NCBI GenBank assembly: GCA_026014665.1
Contig: JAOZHX010000034.1
Location: forward strand, 186,001-250,000
Reading direction: 5' to 3'
Length of the DNA stretch: 64,000 nucleotides
DNA from: Candidatus Bathyarchaeota archaeon
GTDB lineage: Archaea > Thermoproteota > Bathyarchaeia > Bathyarchaeales > Bathycorpusculaceae
Positions within the stretch are counted from its first letter, which is position 1. Each line of letters begins with the position of its first letter. The translations under genes and the position numbers were made by a program. The notes under the pieces were generated by a model. It did not search any database and was not told the DNA's origin. It saw only the letters and a list, made by a program, of their open reading frames with translations. This document shows, piece after piece, positions 44,707 to 53,297 of the stretch.

Positions 44707-45777
44707 TTACTTATTGCGCTTTATCAAGAATTCGGCGAACGCTTTTAATTTTTCCTTAGCCAGCGGCGTCGGCAAAAGTTTTTCCGCTTCAGCCCAGCTT
44801 TCCATAACCATCCGTTCTGCGGTTTCCTTGACGTGTTGCATGGCACCATACTTTTGCATGAGTGCGATAGCTTCGTCACGTAGTTGCTGGTCAGAAGTGT
44901 GCATGTTGAGGATTTCAATTAGCCGTTTCCTATCGGCGTTGCTGGCTTTTTTGATTGTGTAAATAACCATCAGGGACCGTTTCCCTTCAGTAATATCCTG
45001 CCCAACGCCGCCTTTTTTCTTGGCAAACTCTTCTCCTGTCAAGTCCAACAGGTCGTCTTGCATTTGGAAGGCAACACCGATGCTTTCAGCAAAACGCCCG
45101 AGTTTTTCCACAAGCTTGGGGTCAGCGCCTGAAAGAACCGCAGCCATCTTCGCAGCCATACGCGCAAGTGTCCCTGTCTTGTAGGCGCACATCTGAAGGT
45201 AATCCTGCTCGTCTAAATCATCGGCGTTGGCTATGCCTCGATGCCAAGCTATATCCATGGCTTGTCCCATGCTCAGGTTAATCATTTCTTGCACGTAAAC
45301 CTCGTAGATATCCCGCTGCATCTCTGCTGGAAGCTGATTTTTTTGAGTCATGAGGGACAGGAGCGGCAGGTAGTACATGGCGTTTCCAGCGTTAACAGCA
45401 ATGTCCATTTGGAAAATCTTGTAGGTACATGGTTTGCCACGGCGAAGTTCAGAGGAATCTTCGATGTCGTCGATGACTAGGGTGCCGTTGTGGATAACTT
45501 CGGGGATGATGGATAGGTCAAGGCAGTAATCATCCTTTTTGCCGAGGGCTTCACATATAAGTAGGAAGAGGGCTGGTCGCCAACGTTTGCCTCCGCGGTC
45601 CAGCATGTCCCAGATGGGTTCAGCAATTGCCTTGTTGAGTGGTTCAAGGGTGTAGCTGTACATTGGTGGGTTAACTTTGAAGAGCACCGAGTTTTCGGTG
45701 AACCTGCGGGGAATGTATTTTTCGATTGCTTTGTCGATTAAGGGTGCTTTTTCTTCCAAGAACTTCTCAACATCCAT
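44707..45777 (-). CDS. idsA: Geranylgeranyl-type polyprenyl diphosphate synthase
   Basis: A 356-residue trans-prenyltransferase that adds IPP to allylic diphosphates to build the C20/C25 chains of archaeal lipids. The first aspartate-rich motif is DDIED (103-107) followed by SSELRRGKP; the second is QMQDDLLDLTG; GGKRWRPAL marks IPP binding. The residues before the first motif decide chain length, but I cannot predict it reliably. It starts 2 bp after IPP isomerase in a tight operon. Identity firm, product length inferred. Confidence 0.93.
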   Translation of the reverse strand: MDVEKFLEEKAPLIDKAIEKYIPRRFTENSVLFKVNPPMYSYTLEPLNKAIAEPIWDMLDRGGKRWRPALFLLICEALGKKDDYCLDLSIIPEVIHNGTLVIDDIEDSSELRRGKPCTYKIFQMDIAVNAGNAMYYLPLLSLMTQKNQLPAEMQRDIYEVYVQEMINLSMGQAMDIAWHRGIANADDLDEQDYLQMCAYKTGTLARMAAKMAAVLSGADPKLVEKLGRFAESIGVAFQMQDDLLDLTGEEFAKKKGGVGQDITEGKRSLMVIYTIKKASNADRKRLIEILNMHTSDQQLRDEAIALMQKYGAMQHVKETAERMVMESWAEAEKLLPTPLAKEKLKAFAEFLIKRNK

Positions 45778-45779
45778 GG

Positions 45780-46883
45780 TTAGTAGGCTCCTCTTTTGGC
45801 GTATTTTTGCAGGTTAAAGCCTCGGGCTTGCAGCCACTGAGCGGTTTTACCCGTAATCACAACAGGCGTTTGTGGTAGGTCGGATAGTTTTTGAGCGCCT
45901 ACCAAGAACAGGGCGTTTCTTAATTCCTCGATTAAACATCGAAGTTTTTCCTCTGTTTCTTTTACGCCTAGGACTGCGGTTTCAAGGATGGGCTGGGAGA
46001 TGCTTGCTAAGCTGGCGTTGATTGCTATGGCTTTTGCTATATCGGTGCCGCTTCGTATGCCCCCGCTGGCAATCAAGGGCAATTTCACGGTTTGAGCGAC
46101 TTCGATTAAGCTGACTGCGGTTGGTATGCCCCAGTCCCAGAATGCCTCGCCTAAAAAATTGTGGACAACGTTTGTTTTCTTGTCTGAACGGTGATATTCG
46201 ACTGCGGCAAAACTTGTGCCTCCCACCCCGCTGATGTCGATGGCTTTGACGCCTGCAGCTTCAAGTGCTTTAGCGTCTTCGGCGGAGATTCCTGCGCCTG
46301 TTTCTTTGACGATTACTGGCACGTCGATTGCATCTACGACTTCGGCGATTTTGCCCAAGACGCCTTGGAAGTTAGTTTGTCCTTCTGGTTGCACGGCTTC
46401 CTGTAGAGCGTTAAGGTGGATTGCAACGGCGTCAGCGTCAATCATCTCCACGATGTGCCTTACCTCTTTTACGCCGTAACCGTGAACAAGCTGTACACCG
46501 CCGACGTTGGCGATTAAGAAGGCGTTTGGCGCTTTTTCGCGTGCCACCCTGTAGGTTTTTTCAAGGCTTGATTTTTCTACGGCTGCTCTCTGGCTTCCCA
46601 CTCCCATACCTAATCCTAGCTGTTCCACGGCTTGGGCTATGGCTGAGTTGATCGGTATGGCTTCTTCGGTACCGCCCGTCATGGCGCCAACGATGATGGG
46701 TGCTTTGAATTTTTTGCCTAAGAAGGTAGTTGAAAGGTCGATTGTTTGCCTGTTGATTTCAGGGAGGGCGCGGTGGATGAGTTGGATGTCTTCAAAGCCG
46801 GCTGTGGCTTTTTTGGCTTGAGCTTTTTTTTCTAGACAGATTTTTATGTGGTCAATTTTTCGTTTTTCTGTTTTTTCTGCCAT
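45780..46883 (-). CDS. fni: Type 2 isopentenyl-diphosphate delta-isomerase
   Basis: A 367-residue FMN- and NAD(P)H-dependent enzyme that interconverts IPP and DMAPP. FMN and substrate motifs include APIIVGAMTGGT, GMGVGSQRAA, IANVGGVQL, HLNALQEAVQPEGQTNF, IVKETGAGIS and ASGGIRSGTDIAKA. It follows the isopentenyl phosphate kinase stop by 1 bp and supplies DMAPP to the prenyl synthase next to it. Identity firm. Confidence 0.95.
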   Translation of the reverse strand: MAEKTEKRKIDHIKICLEKKAQAKKATAGFEDIQLIHRALPEINRQTIDLSTTFLGKKFKAPIIVGAMTGGTEEAIPINSAIAQAVEQLGLGMGVGSQRAAVEKSSLEKTYRVAREKAPNAFLIANVGGVQLVHGYGVKEVRHIVEMIDADAVAIHLNALQEAVQPEGQTNFQGVLGKIAEVVDAIDVPVIVKETGAGISAEDAKALEAAGVKAIDISGVGGTSFAAVEYHRSDKKTNVVHNFLGEAFWDWGIPTAVSLIEVAQTVKLPLIASGGIRSGTDIAKAIAINASLASISQPILETAVLGVKETEEKLRCLIEELRNALFLVGAQKLSDLPQTPVVITGKTAQWLQARGFNLQKYAKRGAY

Positions 46884-46884
46884 G

Positions 46885-47688
46885 TTACGCCTTCTCGATT
46901 TCTGTGCCTAGGATGCTTTGGTCTGTTAATGCTCTGTAGATGGATAAGCCTTTTGTGGCTCCTGTGATTGTGACGTGGGTTCCCTGTTCGATGGCTGGGA
47001 TAAGCTCGGCGATTTTGCTTGCCATGCCGCCGGTGACGTCGGTGCCCGTTGCTTTGCCGAGTTTTGGTTGAATCTCTTTGAGTTCCTTTAGGGTTAGGTG
47101 TTTGTAGGGTTTGGCGTTGGGGTTGGTTTTGGGGTCGCTGTCAAATAGTCCGTCCGTGTCGGTGCCTATGACGATTTTTTTAGCGTTGTATTTTATGGCT
47201 AAGTAGGCAACGAGTTGGTCGCCGGACAGGATTGTGAAACCTAATTTTTCGTCTAAAACTGCGTCGCCGTACATGACGGGTGTGAATACCAGTTTTGCCA
47301 TGGATTTAAAGACTGTTTCATCGAAGTACTTGACTTTGCCGTTCTCAGTAACCATGCAGGATGAAGGTGCCACGCTCACCGCAGGGATTTCATGCCAAAT
47401 AAGTGCATCCATAACTAGGCCGTTGAGCACGGTCATGACGTGGTGGGTTTCGGCAAAGCCTATCTTTTGGGCAGGGTCTTCTTTGTAGCCGTCTTTTATG
47501 CCGTATTTAGCGGCGGTCGGGTGACCAAAGCTGCCGCCTCCGTGGACGATGATGAGGTTATCGAGGTCTGCCCTCTTGATTTCTTCTGCTAAGCGGTTTA
47601 TGACTTCGGTTTTTGCGGCTAATTCGCCTGTTTTATCTGTTATGGCTGAACCGCCAAGTTTAAGGATGACTGGTCTTTCAGTATTCAT
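46885..47688 (-). CDS. ipk: Isopentenyl phosphate kinase
   Basis: A 267-residue amino-acid-kinase-fold enzyme that phosphorylates isopentenyl phosphate to IPP with ATP, the last phosphorylation of the archaeal mevalonate pathways. VILKLGGSAITDK is the N-terminal nucleotide loop; HGGGSFGHPTAAKYG contains the catalytic His (H56); SGDQLVAYLAIKY, GTDTDGLFDSDP and GTDVTGGMASKI complete the site. First gene of the IPK-IDI-IdsA-GluRS-SRP19 block. A 513-bp gap containing repeat copy 2 separates it from the dehydratase genes. Confidence 0.94.
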   Translation of the reverse strand: MNTERPVILKLGGSAITDKTGELAAKTEVINRLAEEIKRADLDNLIIVHGGGSFGHPTAAKYGIKDGYKEDPAQKIGFAETHHVMTVLNGLVMDALIWHEIPAVSVAPSSCMVTENGKVKYFDETVFKSMAKLVFTPVMYGDAVLDEKLGFTILSGDQLVAYLAIKYNAKKIVIGTDTDGLFDSDPKTNPNAKPYKHLTLKELKEIQPKLGKATGTDVTGGMASKIAELIPAIEQGTHVTITGATKGLSIYRALTDQSILGTEIEKA

Positions 47689-47825
47689 CGTAATCGAAAC
47701 CTACCTATGACTTATCAAGTTCTGCTAATTTAATATTACAGTTGTTTGCCCAAAGCTTGGTGTGGCAATCGCGGATTTAATAGGTGAATTCTCGGTTTTT
47801 TTTACGTATGATTGTTTTTCGTCTT

Positions 47826-48000
47826 TATGTGAGTGTGGCCGTTTTTAGTGTGCCACAAGATGGTTTGTGTGGGCGGTTGTTTTTTGTGGTTGCAACGTTT
47901 CTTTTTGTCTGTTTCGGTGTGGCATAAGATAATCACACCACACGTTCAACATGGCTCCATGTTGGTTGGGTATTCTTGTGGTTGTGGAAGCATGTTGAGT
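47826..48000 (+). repeat. Dispersed ~170-bp element, copy 2
   Basis: Shares with copy 3 TATG...GTGGC.GTTTT, GTGCCACA, the exact block TTGTCTGTTTCGGTGTGG, then ACATGGCTCCAT and GGAAGCATGTTGA. CAACATGGCTCCATGTTG (47946-47963 region) is a near-perfect palindrome. The reverse-strand frame MLPQPQEYPTNMEPC is stopped by TGA at the next codon. It lies in the gap between the dehydratase and IPK blocks. Confidence 0.75.
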
Positions 48001-48201
48001 CCACATAAATCCTCACAAGCTATCGCTTGATTAAGCATTGTAAGCAAGCATCCAAGTGCTCCAAATCCTTAGCGGACGAAAAAATTTGGCGGACAGTTAA
48101 AGGGCAGAAAGGGTTCAATAAAGCGGTAGTAGTAAAAAGGGAGCAAACAAGCATCTGCAGACGATGCATCAATTATTAGTTCATAAACACATTAGAAAAA
48201 A
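48001..48201. other. Remaining spacer between the two isoprenoid blocks
   Basis: No gene seen. Together with 47689-47825 it surrounds repeat copy 2. Minus-strand TATA-like sequence near 47737 (TTAATATTA on the plus strand at about 47731) may drive the IPK block. Confidence 0.3.
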
Positions 48202-48588
48202 TTACAGTAGAGAAATTGTGTCATCTTCCACTTTTACTTTATCGCCTGTCTTGATTTTGGTAATATCGATTTTGTCTACGAAGGGAATTTCGCTGATGAT
48301 GGCGCCCACAGCGACGATGGTTTCGGTTTCTTTGTTTATCATGGCTGCAGGGGCAGTTTGGTTCTTTTTCATGCGGTACAGTGTGTAACTGCCCACGGTG
48401 CTTCCTTTGCCCTGCGGAAACACCAAAATCTTGCCCTTGATGCTTTGCCCTTGCAACTCATGCCCCTTTTCGAGCACGACACCCGTGTTTGGGTCCACGC
48501 CGCCGTAGAAGCTAATGGGCATCGACGTGACGAGTGCTTCGCCTTCCGCCTTGCCTTTGTAGATTATTCTTCCTTTTAGTTGTTCCAT
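48202..48588 (-). CDS. Phosphomevalonate dehydratase small subunit (AcnX swivel, DUF126)
   Basis: A 128-residue AcnX swivelling domain (RIIYKGKAEGEALVTSMPISFYGGVDPNTG, GKILVFPQGKGSTVGSYTLYRM). With the large subunit it dehydrates (R)-5-phosphomevalonate to trans-anhydromevalonate 5-phosphate in the modified mevalonate pathway described from Aeropyrum. The conserved GSTVGSYTLY loop holds the Ser that meets the cluster-bound substrate in aconitase relatives. It overlaps the large-subunit gene by 13 bp, implying equal, coupled synthesis. Confidence 0.9.
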   Translation of the reverse strand: MEQLKGRIIYKGKAEGEALVTSMPISFYGGVDPNTGVVLEKGHELQGQSIKGKILVFPQGKGSTVGSYTLYRMKKNQTAPAAMINKETETIVAVGAIISEIPFVDKIDITKIKTGDKVKVEDDTISLL

Positions 48589-49784
48589 TTTCCAGTCACC
48601 GCCGCATCAACACATTCTTTCATACTTCCCATCTTAGTTTTCATAAGGTTCTGCCGTGAGTAGAAGCAGCCCTTAGCCGACGTGGTCGCAAGCGCCTTAA
48701 ACCTGCCCTTGAGGGGTGCCACCGCCATACAGGTGTCACAGGCGAATTTGCCGCCTGCCTCCTCGATGATGGCCGTGTAGCCACGCTTGTCCGAGAGTTG
48801 CTTTGCGGTTCGGGATGTGGCAACCCAAAGCTCCGTGCCCCTTGCGACCTTTTTGCCCTTGATTAGGTCGGCGATTTGCTGGATTTCTTTGATGCTGCAG
48901 TGGGGGCACCCGACGCAGACAAAGTCTATGTCGCTTACTTGGTCGTTGATGTTGTCATAAGCGTTTTTGATGTCGGCTGACTCTATTGTCACGGTTTGGG
49001 CGGGCTGTTTTTGTGCTTCAGCGCCAGGCGTTACGCCCTTAACGTAGAAGAGCGGTTTAGCCCCGTAAGTCACCACTGACGCGCAGAACGATTTGAGGCT
49101 ATCGAGGTCGGCTGTTTTAATACCTGTGATGTATGGGATCTTGTTTTCCGCCTTCTTGCCCACCGCATAGCCCAGTGCACCCCAATCAGAAAGCTTGGAA
49201 AGTTCTGTGTTGACTTGAACATGCACGTCTGGCACTCGGTTCTCGTCAAGATGCAACCCATAATTGGGCGTCTTGCCCACAAAAGCCGCTGCCAAGGCTG
49301 ACGGTCCGCCTTCACGGTTGGTCCGTGCGCCCAAGACCGAGTTGGCAAAGGTTACCGCTGAGCTTTCGGACCATGCGACGTGTTCGCCATAGAGGGGTAG
49401 GTTGCCGATGAGGTAGGGTGTGCAGGTGCAGCTGACAAGGATGCCCATGCGTTGGAAAGCGTCGATGACAAGGTTTTGTTTTTCTGCAAATTCGGGGCTT
49501 ATGCCGAGTTGCTGCCAGTTTTCCAAGTCCATGCCCGCAGGGTTAAGGGTTGTTAGCACTTTGACCTTGCCGTCAGCCGCCAACGAATCCAGAAATTCTA
49601 GGCCAGCATCGCCAAGGTTGTGGTAGCTTACGCCTGCCACTTGCACGCTTCCAACGTCGATTAAGCTTTTTGCACCGAAAATCTCGCCCAGCGCAACCAG
49701 TATCTCCATGCTTTTGCGCACAGCATAGCCTTCTTTGCCATCCAGCATGGCTTGCTCTTGCTTGGTTAATTCCATACCTGTCAC
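48576..49784 (-). CDS. Phosphomevalonate dehydratase large subunit (AcnX, DUF521)
   Basis: A 402-residue aconitase-X catalytic subunit. Cys residues of the Fe-S site are visible in CTCTPYLIGN, CVGCPHCSI and CDTCMAVAPLKG; GVSYHNLGDAGLEFL, CTPY and SARTAKQLS-like blocks match the family. The neighbouring UbiD and mevalonate kinase genes support the phosphomevalonate substrate rather than cis-hydroxyproline. The GTG at 49784 overlaps the UbiD stop (GTGA); ATG 49775 (MELTKQEQ) agrees better with the usual family start and is a good alternative. Confidence 0.91.
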   Translation of the reverse strand: MTGMELTKQEQAMLDGKEGYAVRKSMEILVALGEIFGAKSLIDVGSVQVAGVSYHNLGDAGLEFLDSLAADGKVKVLTTLNPAGMDLENWQQLGISPEFAEKQNLVIDAFQRMGILVSCTCTPYLIGNLPLYGEHVAWSESSAVTFANSVLGARTNREGGPSALAAAFVGKTPNYGLHLDENRVPDVHVQVNTELSKLSDWGALGYAVGKKAENKIPYITGIKTADLDSLKSFCASVVTYGAKPLFYVKGVTPGAEAQKQPAQTVTIESADIKNAYDNINDQVSDIDFVCVGCPHCSIKEIQQIADLIKGKKVARGTELWVATSRTAKQLSDKRGYTAIIEEAGGKFACDTCMAVAPLKGRFKALATTSAKGCFYSRQNLMKTKMGSMKECVDAAVTGKWNN

Positions 49785-51091
49785 TTGTACTTGGTTAAGT
49801 CAACTTTCATGTAGTCTACTTTCTTAAAGCCCTTGCCCGTTGACACCAACGGTGCAGTCGCATCTAGGCCTGCTTTGGCTGTTGTTGCTTTCTTGCCTTC
49901 CGATAGGTCGCCGGATGGGTCAAGCGACGAACCGGGTTGATTCGAGAGAATAACGGCGTTCTTGTCAGCTTGGAACCTGGTTGCAATCGCCCATTCCACG
50001 TCATGCGGGTCATAGATGTTAATGTCCTCATCGACGATGACGCAGTGTTTGAGCGAACCGTGCCCTTTGAACGCGGCGGCTATGGCTTTCTTGCCGTCGT
50101 CAGCATTCTGTTTTCTGATTTGTACAACTGCATGCAGCCAACTGCAACCGCCGGGTGTAATATACACATCTTTGCAATCGCATACTTTGCTGACTTCAGC
50201 GAAGATGGTGGGTTCTTTGGGCATGCCCATGAGGAACTTGTGCTCGTTCTTGCCTGCTAGGATGGTTTGGTAAATGGGGTTTTGACGGTGGGTTATGCAG
50301 TTGATTTCAACAATCGGTTGCTGGCGTTCCCGGTCAACGATGCCTGTCAAATCAAGGAACGGGCCTTCTGACGCTTTTTCTTTGGTTATCCACCCTTCCA
50401 ACACAAACTCGCAGTCCGCAGGCACCTCAATATCCACGGTCTTGCACTTGACAAGGTCACTTTTCTCCAGGGCGTTAGCCATTCCCAGCTCATCAACACC
50501 CATCGGCAAGGTCGTGGCGGCAGCAAGCAACGTGGCAGTGGAGTTGCCAATGCAGAAGGCTATTTCGAGTTCTCCGCCCGCTTTCTTTAGCGCAGTGTCG
50601 GTGCCTCTGTTCTCGACTATGCGGGCGACAAAGTGATTTTTGTCCTTTAGCATGAGCCGGTGGAAGCACATGTTGCGGGCGCCGGATTCTGGGTCTTTGA
50701 TGATTGCGACGGCTGAAGCGATGTATTTGCCGCCGTCCCGCTCCGTGTAACGCATGATGGGCAGTTTGGTTAAGTCCACGTCTGCTTCAACGACTTCTTG
50801 GCAAGCGCCCTCCTCTACGACCTGGGGCGGAATTGGGTTTTGGATGGCGCTGAGCAGTTTTGGCAGCAGTTGCTCTTTGGTTATCCCCATGGAACGGCAA
50901 ATCCGCTCTTTGCTGGAAACCAACCCCGCCACCACAGGATAATTGGACTCTTTCACGTTCTCAAAGTAGACTGGGGCTTCTCCCAGCGCGTTTATGATGC
51001 CTGCCATCTCATACTCCGTGGAGACAGGCGTTCTGATTCTTGCAAGTTCACCGTTCTTGTCGAGCATTTCAATGAAAGTTCGCAAACCCAA
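49781..51091 (-). CDS. UbiD-family decarboxylase, probable anhydromevalonate phosphate decarboxylase
   Basis: A 436-residue UbiD-type enzyme that uses prenylated FMN. Recognised by RICRSMGITKEQLLPK, YTERDGGKYIASAV, FHRLMLKDKNHFVAR, EGPFLDLTG and the C-terminal NQPGSSLDPSG. In the archaeal pathway the homolog decarboxylates trans-anhydromevalonate 5-phosphate to isopentenyl phosphate. The position between mevalonate kinase and the two dehydratase subunits makes that role likely. The UbiX-type prenyltransferase needed for its cofactor is not in the window. Confidence 0.9.
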   Translation of the reverse strand: MGLRTFIEMLDKNGELARIRTPVSTEYEMAGIINALGEAPVYFENVKESNYPVVAGLVSSKERICRSMGITKEQLLPKLLSAIQNPIPPQVVEEGACQEVVEADVDLTKLPIMRYTERDGGKYIASAVAIIKDPESGARNMCFHRLMLKDKNHFVARIVENRGTDTALKKAGGELEIAFCIGNSTATLLAAATTLPMGVDELGMANALEKSDLVKCKTVDIEVPADCEFVLEGWITKEKASEGPFLDLTGIVDRERQQPIVEINCITHRQNPIYQTILAGKNEHKFLMGMPKEPTIFAEVSKVCDCKDVYITPGGCSWLHAVVQIRKQNADDGKKAIAAAFKGHGSLKHCVIVDEDINIYDPHDVEWAIATRFQADKNAVILSNQPGSSLDPSGDLSEGKKATTAKAGLDATAPLVSTGKGFKKVDYMKVDLTKYK

Positions 51092-51100
51092 AATTATTCC

Positions 51101-52042
51101 TCAGTATGTTACAACGCCGATTTTTGTGCTTAAGAACTCAAAGCCTGCAGTCTTAAATGCGCTTGCAACTTTGCCCTGCAAATCCTTGCCCGGCGTTAGT
51201 GCGACCATGCAGCCTCCGCCTCCGCCACCCGTAAGTTTCGCACCAAACGCACCCTGTTTTCGAGCCATATCCACGAGCAGGTCGAGTTCTTTGCTGGAAA
51301 CGCCGATTTCTTGGAGGAGGCGGTGGTTTTCGTTCATGAGGTCGCCGACTTTTTTTAGGTCGCCTGATTCAAGGGCTTTGCGTCCTGCGACTGCGAGGTT
51401 TTCGGCCTGCTTGAAGAGCGGGTCGTATTTTTTGGGGTTTGCTTTTTTGCGTTCGGCCACGCCCTCGACCATGGCTTTGGTGTTGGCAACTTTCCCCGTG
51501 CTGCCTATGACGATTTCGATGGGACGTTTAACATGGATTTTTTCTACGAAGTCTTGTCCGCCAGCGGGGTTCTTCTTAAACCACATCAAACCGCCATAAG
51601 TTGCCGCGGTATTGTCGATGCCGCTGGGGTTGCCAGCGTAAGCTTTTTCGCCCTCATAAGCTACTGCATTGATTTTCTCGTTTGAGAGGTTGAGGTTTAA
51701 TTCTTGGCTGATGGCTCGTGCGATGGCAACGCTGCTTGCGGCGGAAGCTCCAAGACCGCTAAAACCCGGAAGTGTGCCGCCTATCCAGATGTCAAGCGGT
51801 GTTTTGGGGTCTAAATCCATGGCTTTTAGCATGCGTTCGATGGATTCGACCTGTTGTAGCCGTTTTTCTTCGCTGTACCCCTTGGCAGTTTTGCGTTCGT
51901 CTTTGATGTTTAAACCTTTGATGCCTTTTTTGACCTCTGCATCAGTTGAGGAATCAATCGCGGATACGATGCCTGGCACCCCGTGGACCACGAAATGTTC
52001 CCCGAACAATATTACTTTCCCATACCCTGACCCTTTACCCAT
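51101..52042 (-). CDS. mvk: Mevalonate kinase
   Basis: A 313-residue GHMP kinase that makes 5-phosphomevalonate. GKVILFGEHFVVHGVPGIV is the N-terminal substrate block, PGFSGLGASAAS (91-102) is the GHMP phosphate loop, and GAKLTGGGGGGCMVAL is the C-terminal motif. It is the first gene of a four-gene unit (MVK, UbiD, AcnX large, AcnX small) with 9-bp or overlapping junctions. No phosphomevalonate kinase or diphosphomevalonate decarboxylase is present here. Identity firm. Confidence 0.95.
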   Translation of the reverse strand: MGKGSGYGKVILFGEHFVVHGVPGIVSAIDSSTDAEVKKGIKGLNIKDERKTAKGYSEEKRLQQVESIERMLKAMDLDPKTPLDIWIGGTLPGFSGLGASAASSVAIARAISQELNLNLSNEKINAVAYEGEKAYAGNPSGIDNTAATYGGLMWFKKNPAGGQDFVEKIHVKRPIEIVIGSTGKVANTKAMVEGVAERKKANPKKYDPLFKQAENLAVAGRKALESGDLKKVGDLMNENHRLLQEIGVSSKELDLLVDMARKQGAFGAKLTGGGGGGCMVALTPGKDLQGKVASAFKTAGFEFLSTKIGVVTY

Positions 52043-52225
52043 AAAGTTACACCTTGAATGGATGCTAATAGCACTAGACAGATAAAAAATATTCTTTGCT
52101 CAACCAATCGAACCTGTAGTGTCAGAACAGCGGATTTAGAAGAAACACTAAGACAACCTTGGTTAGCCTATGATATTATTGTAATGGGTTTGCAAGATCA
52201 GTTTTTGCGGCTGCTTCTTTTTTGT

Positions 52226-52398
52226 TATGCGGATGTGGCGGTTTTAGGGTTGCCACATGGCGGCTTATGGTTTTGGTTGCTTTGCGGGGTTAGGATGTTT
52301 TACGTTGTCTGTTTCGGTGTGGGAATGCGTCTTTCTCCACACATTCTACATGGCTCCATATTGAAAACGCTGCAATGTGAGTGTGGAGGCATGTTGAA
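52226..52398 (+). repeat. Dispersed ~170-bp element, copy 3
   Basis: Blocks in order: TATGCGGATGTGGCGGTTTT, AGGGTTGCCACATGG (identical to copy 1), TTGTCTGTTTCGGTGTGG (identical to copy 2), CTCCACACATTCTACATGG, CTCCATATTGA and GTGTGGAGGCATGTTGAA. The reverse-strand frame MPPHSHCSVFNMEPCRMCGE parallels copy 1 but ends after 31 codons. Confidence 0.75.
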
Positions 52399-52559
52399 GA
52401 AGCCTAAAGGTGTGCATTGGAAAAGGGATGGAAAAGCCGTTATGGAACAATCAAACGAGCAATAAAAAGACAAGGCTGTGTCTTGCCAAAATCTTTTATC
52501 ATCAACCCGCCATAAAGGTTCATGGGCAGATATACCCGAGAAGAAGGTGAGGCAGGGGC
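52399..52559. other. Spacer between repeat copy 3 and the next gene
   Basis: No gene seen. The whole 52043-52559 interval is otherwise occupied by repeat copy 3 and the presumed promoters of the divergent mevalonate kinase and 52560 genes. Confidence 0.3.
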
Positions 52560-53213
52560 ATGAGCGTAAACCTCGATGGGTTAATTGAGCAGAAAGAAAG
52601 TCAGCTTTTGCCCTACCTCAAGCGAATGGAACAACTCAAAACAAGATTTATCACCCAGACTGCAGCGTTCGCTTCAGAATGGTACAAGAAAACTGCCAAA
52701 GAATACTTCGCTAAGTATCTCAATGTAACCCTGAAGTTGAAGGAAGAGCAAATCAGCCAGATGAAGATGGAAGTCAACGAACTCATAGATGATGCTGAAA
52801 AAAACGTCAAACAAGAACTTGACAACCCTGAACCATGGTGGCACCTCAAACCGCATATCCATGAATCCATTGATCAGTACCTCCAAGTTGCCGATAAATA
52901 TCCCATAGTCATTGACCGTCCAGTTAGACGTGTACTTGGACGTTTGGGTTTAATTTTAGAGAAGCATGGCTATAACATAACTGTTCAGGGCAAAAGGGGC
53001 AGCTATCCTGAGTTCTGGTTTGAAAATGCACAGGAAACCGCAGAAGTTATGCCATACTATCCACATTTGTTGAAGTGGTCAGAGGACATGACGGAAACCA
53101 TTCGAGAATACCACAACCAATACCTCAAAGCCAGCGCTCTTTTCATGGAAATCCAAGACCTAAAACAAGAAAAGAAACGTCAAGAAGCCCTAAACCGTTG
53201 GAACAGCTTATAG
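52560..53213 (+). CDS. Conserved-looking helical protein of unknown function
   Basis: A 217-residue, highly charged, mostly helical protein with coiled-coil character at both ends (LKLKEEQISQMKMEVNELIDDAEKN; MEIQDLKQEKKRQEALNRW) around a central part (YPIVIDRPVRRVLGRLGLILEKHGYNI, GSYPEFWFEN). I do not recognise the family. GAGGCAGGGGC precedes ATG 52560. It sits 84 bp before enolase on the same strand and could belong to the same unit. Confidence 0.6.
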   Translation: MSVNLDGLIEQKESQLLPYLKRMEQLKTRFITQTAAFASEWYKKTAKEYFAKYLNVTLKLKEEQISQMKMEVNELIDDAEKNVKQELDNPEPWWHLKPHIHESIDQYLQVADKYPIVIDRPVRRVLGRLGLILEKHGYNITVQGKRGSYPEFWFENAQETAEVMPYYPHLLKWSEDMTETIREYHNQYLKASALFMEIQDLKQEKKRQEALNRWNSL

Positions 53214-53297
53214 CACCCCAAAACAAAAACCTTCTTTTCAGGTTTCCGAAACCTAAAATAAGCGCGTAACAAAATTATAGCCATTTGAGGTAACAGC

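Noticed and set aside
46021-46640. Plus-strand ORFs opposite IPP isomerase
   Set aside because: They run antisense to a complete, well-conserved enzyme and have no starts or families of their own.
48061-48201. Possible small RNA in the gap between AcnX-small and IPK
   Set aside because: I saw no promoter-terminator pair or stable fold beyond the repeat copy itself.
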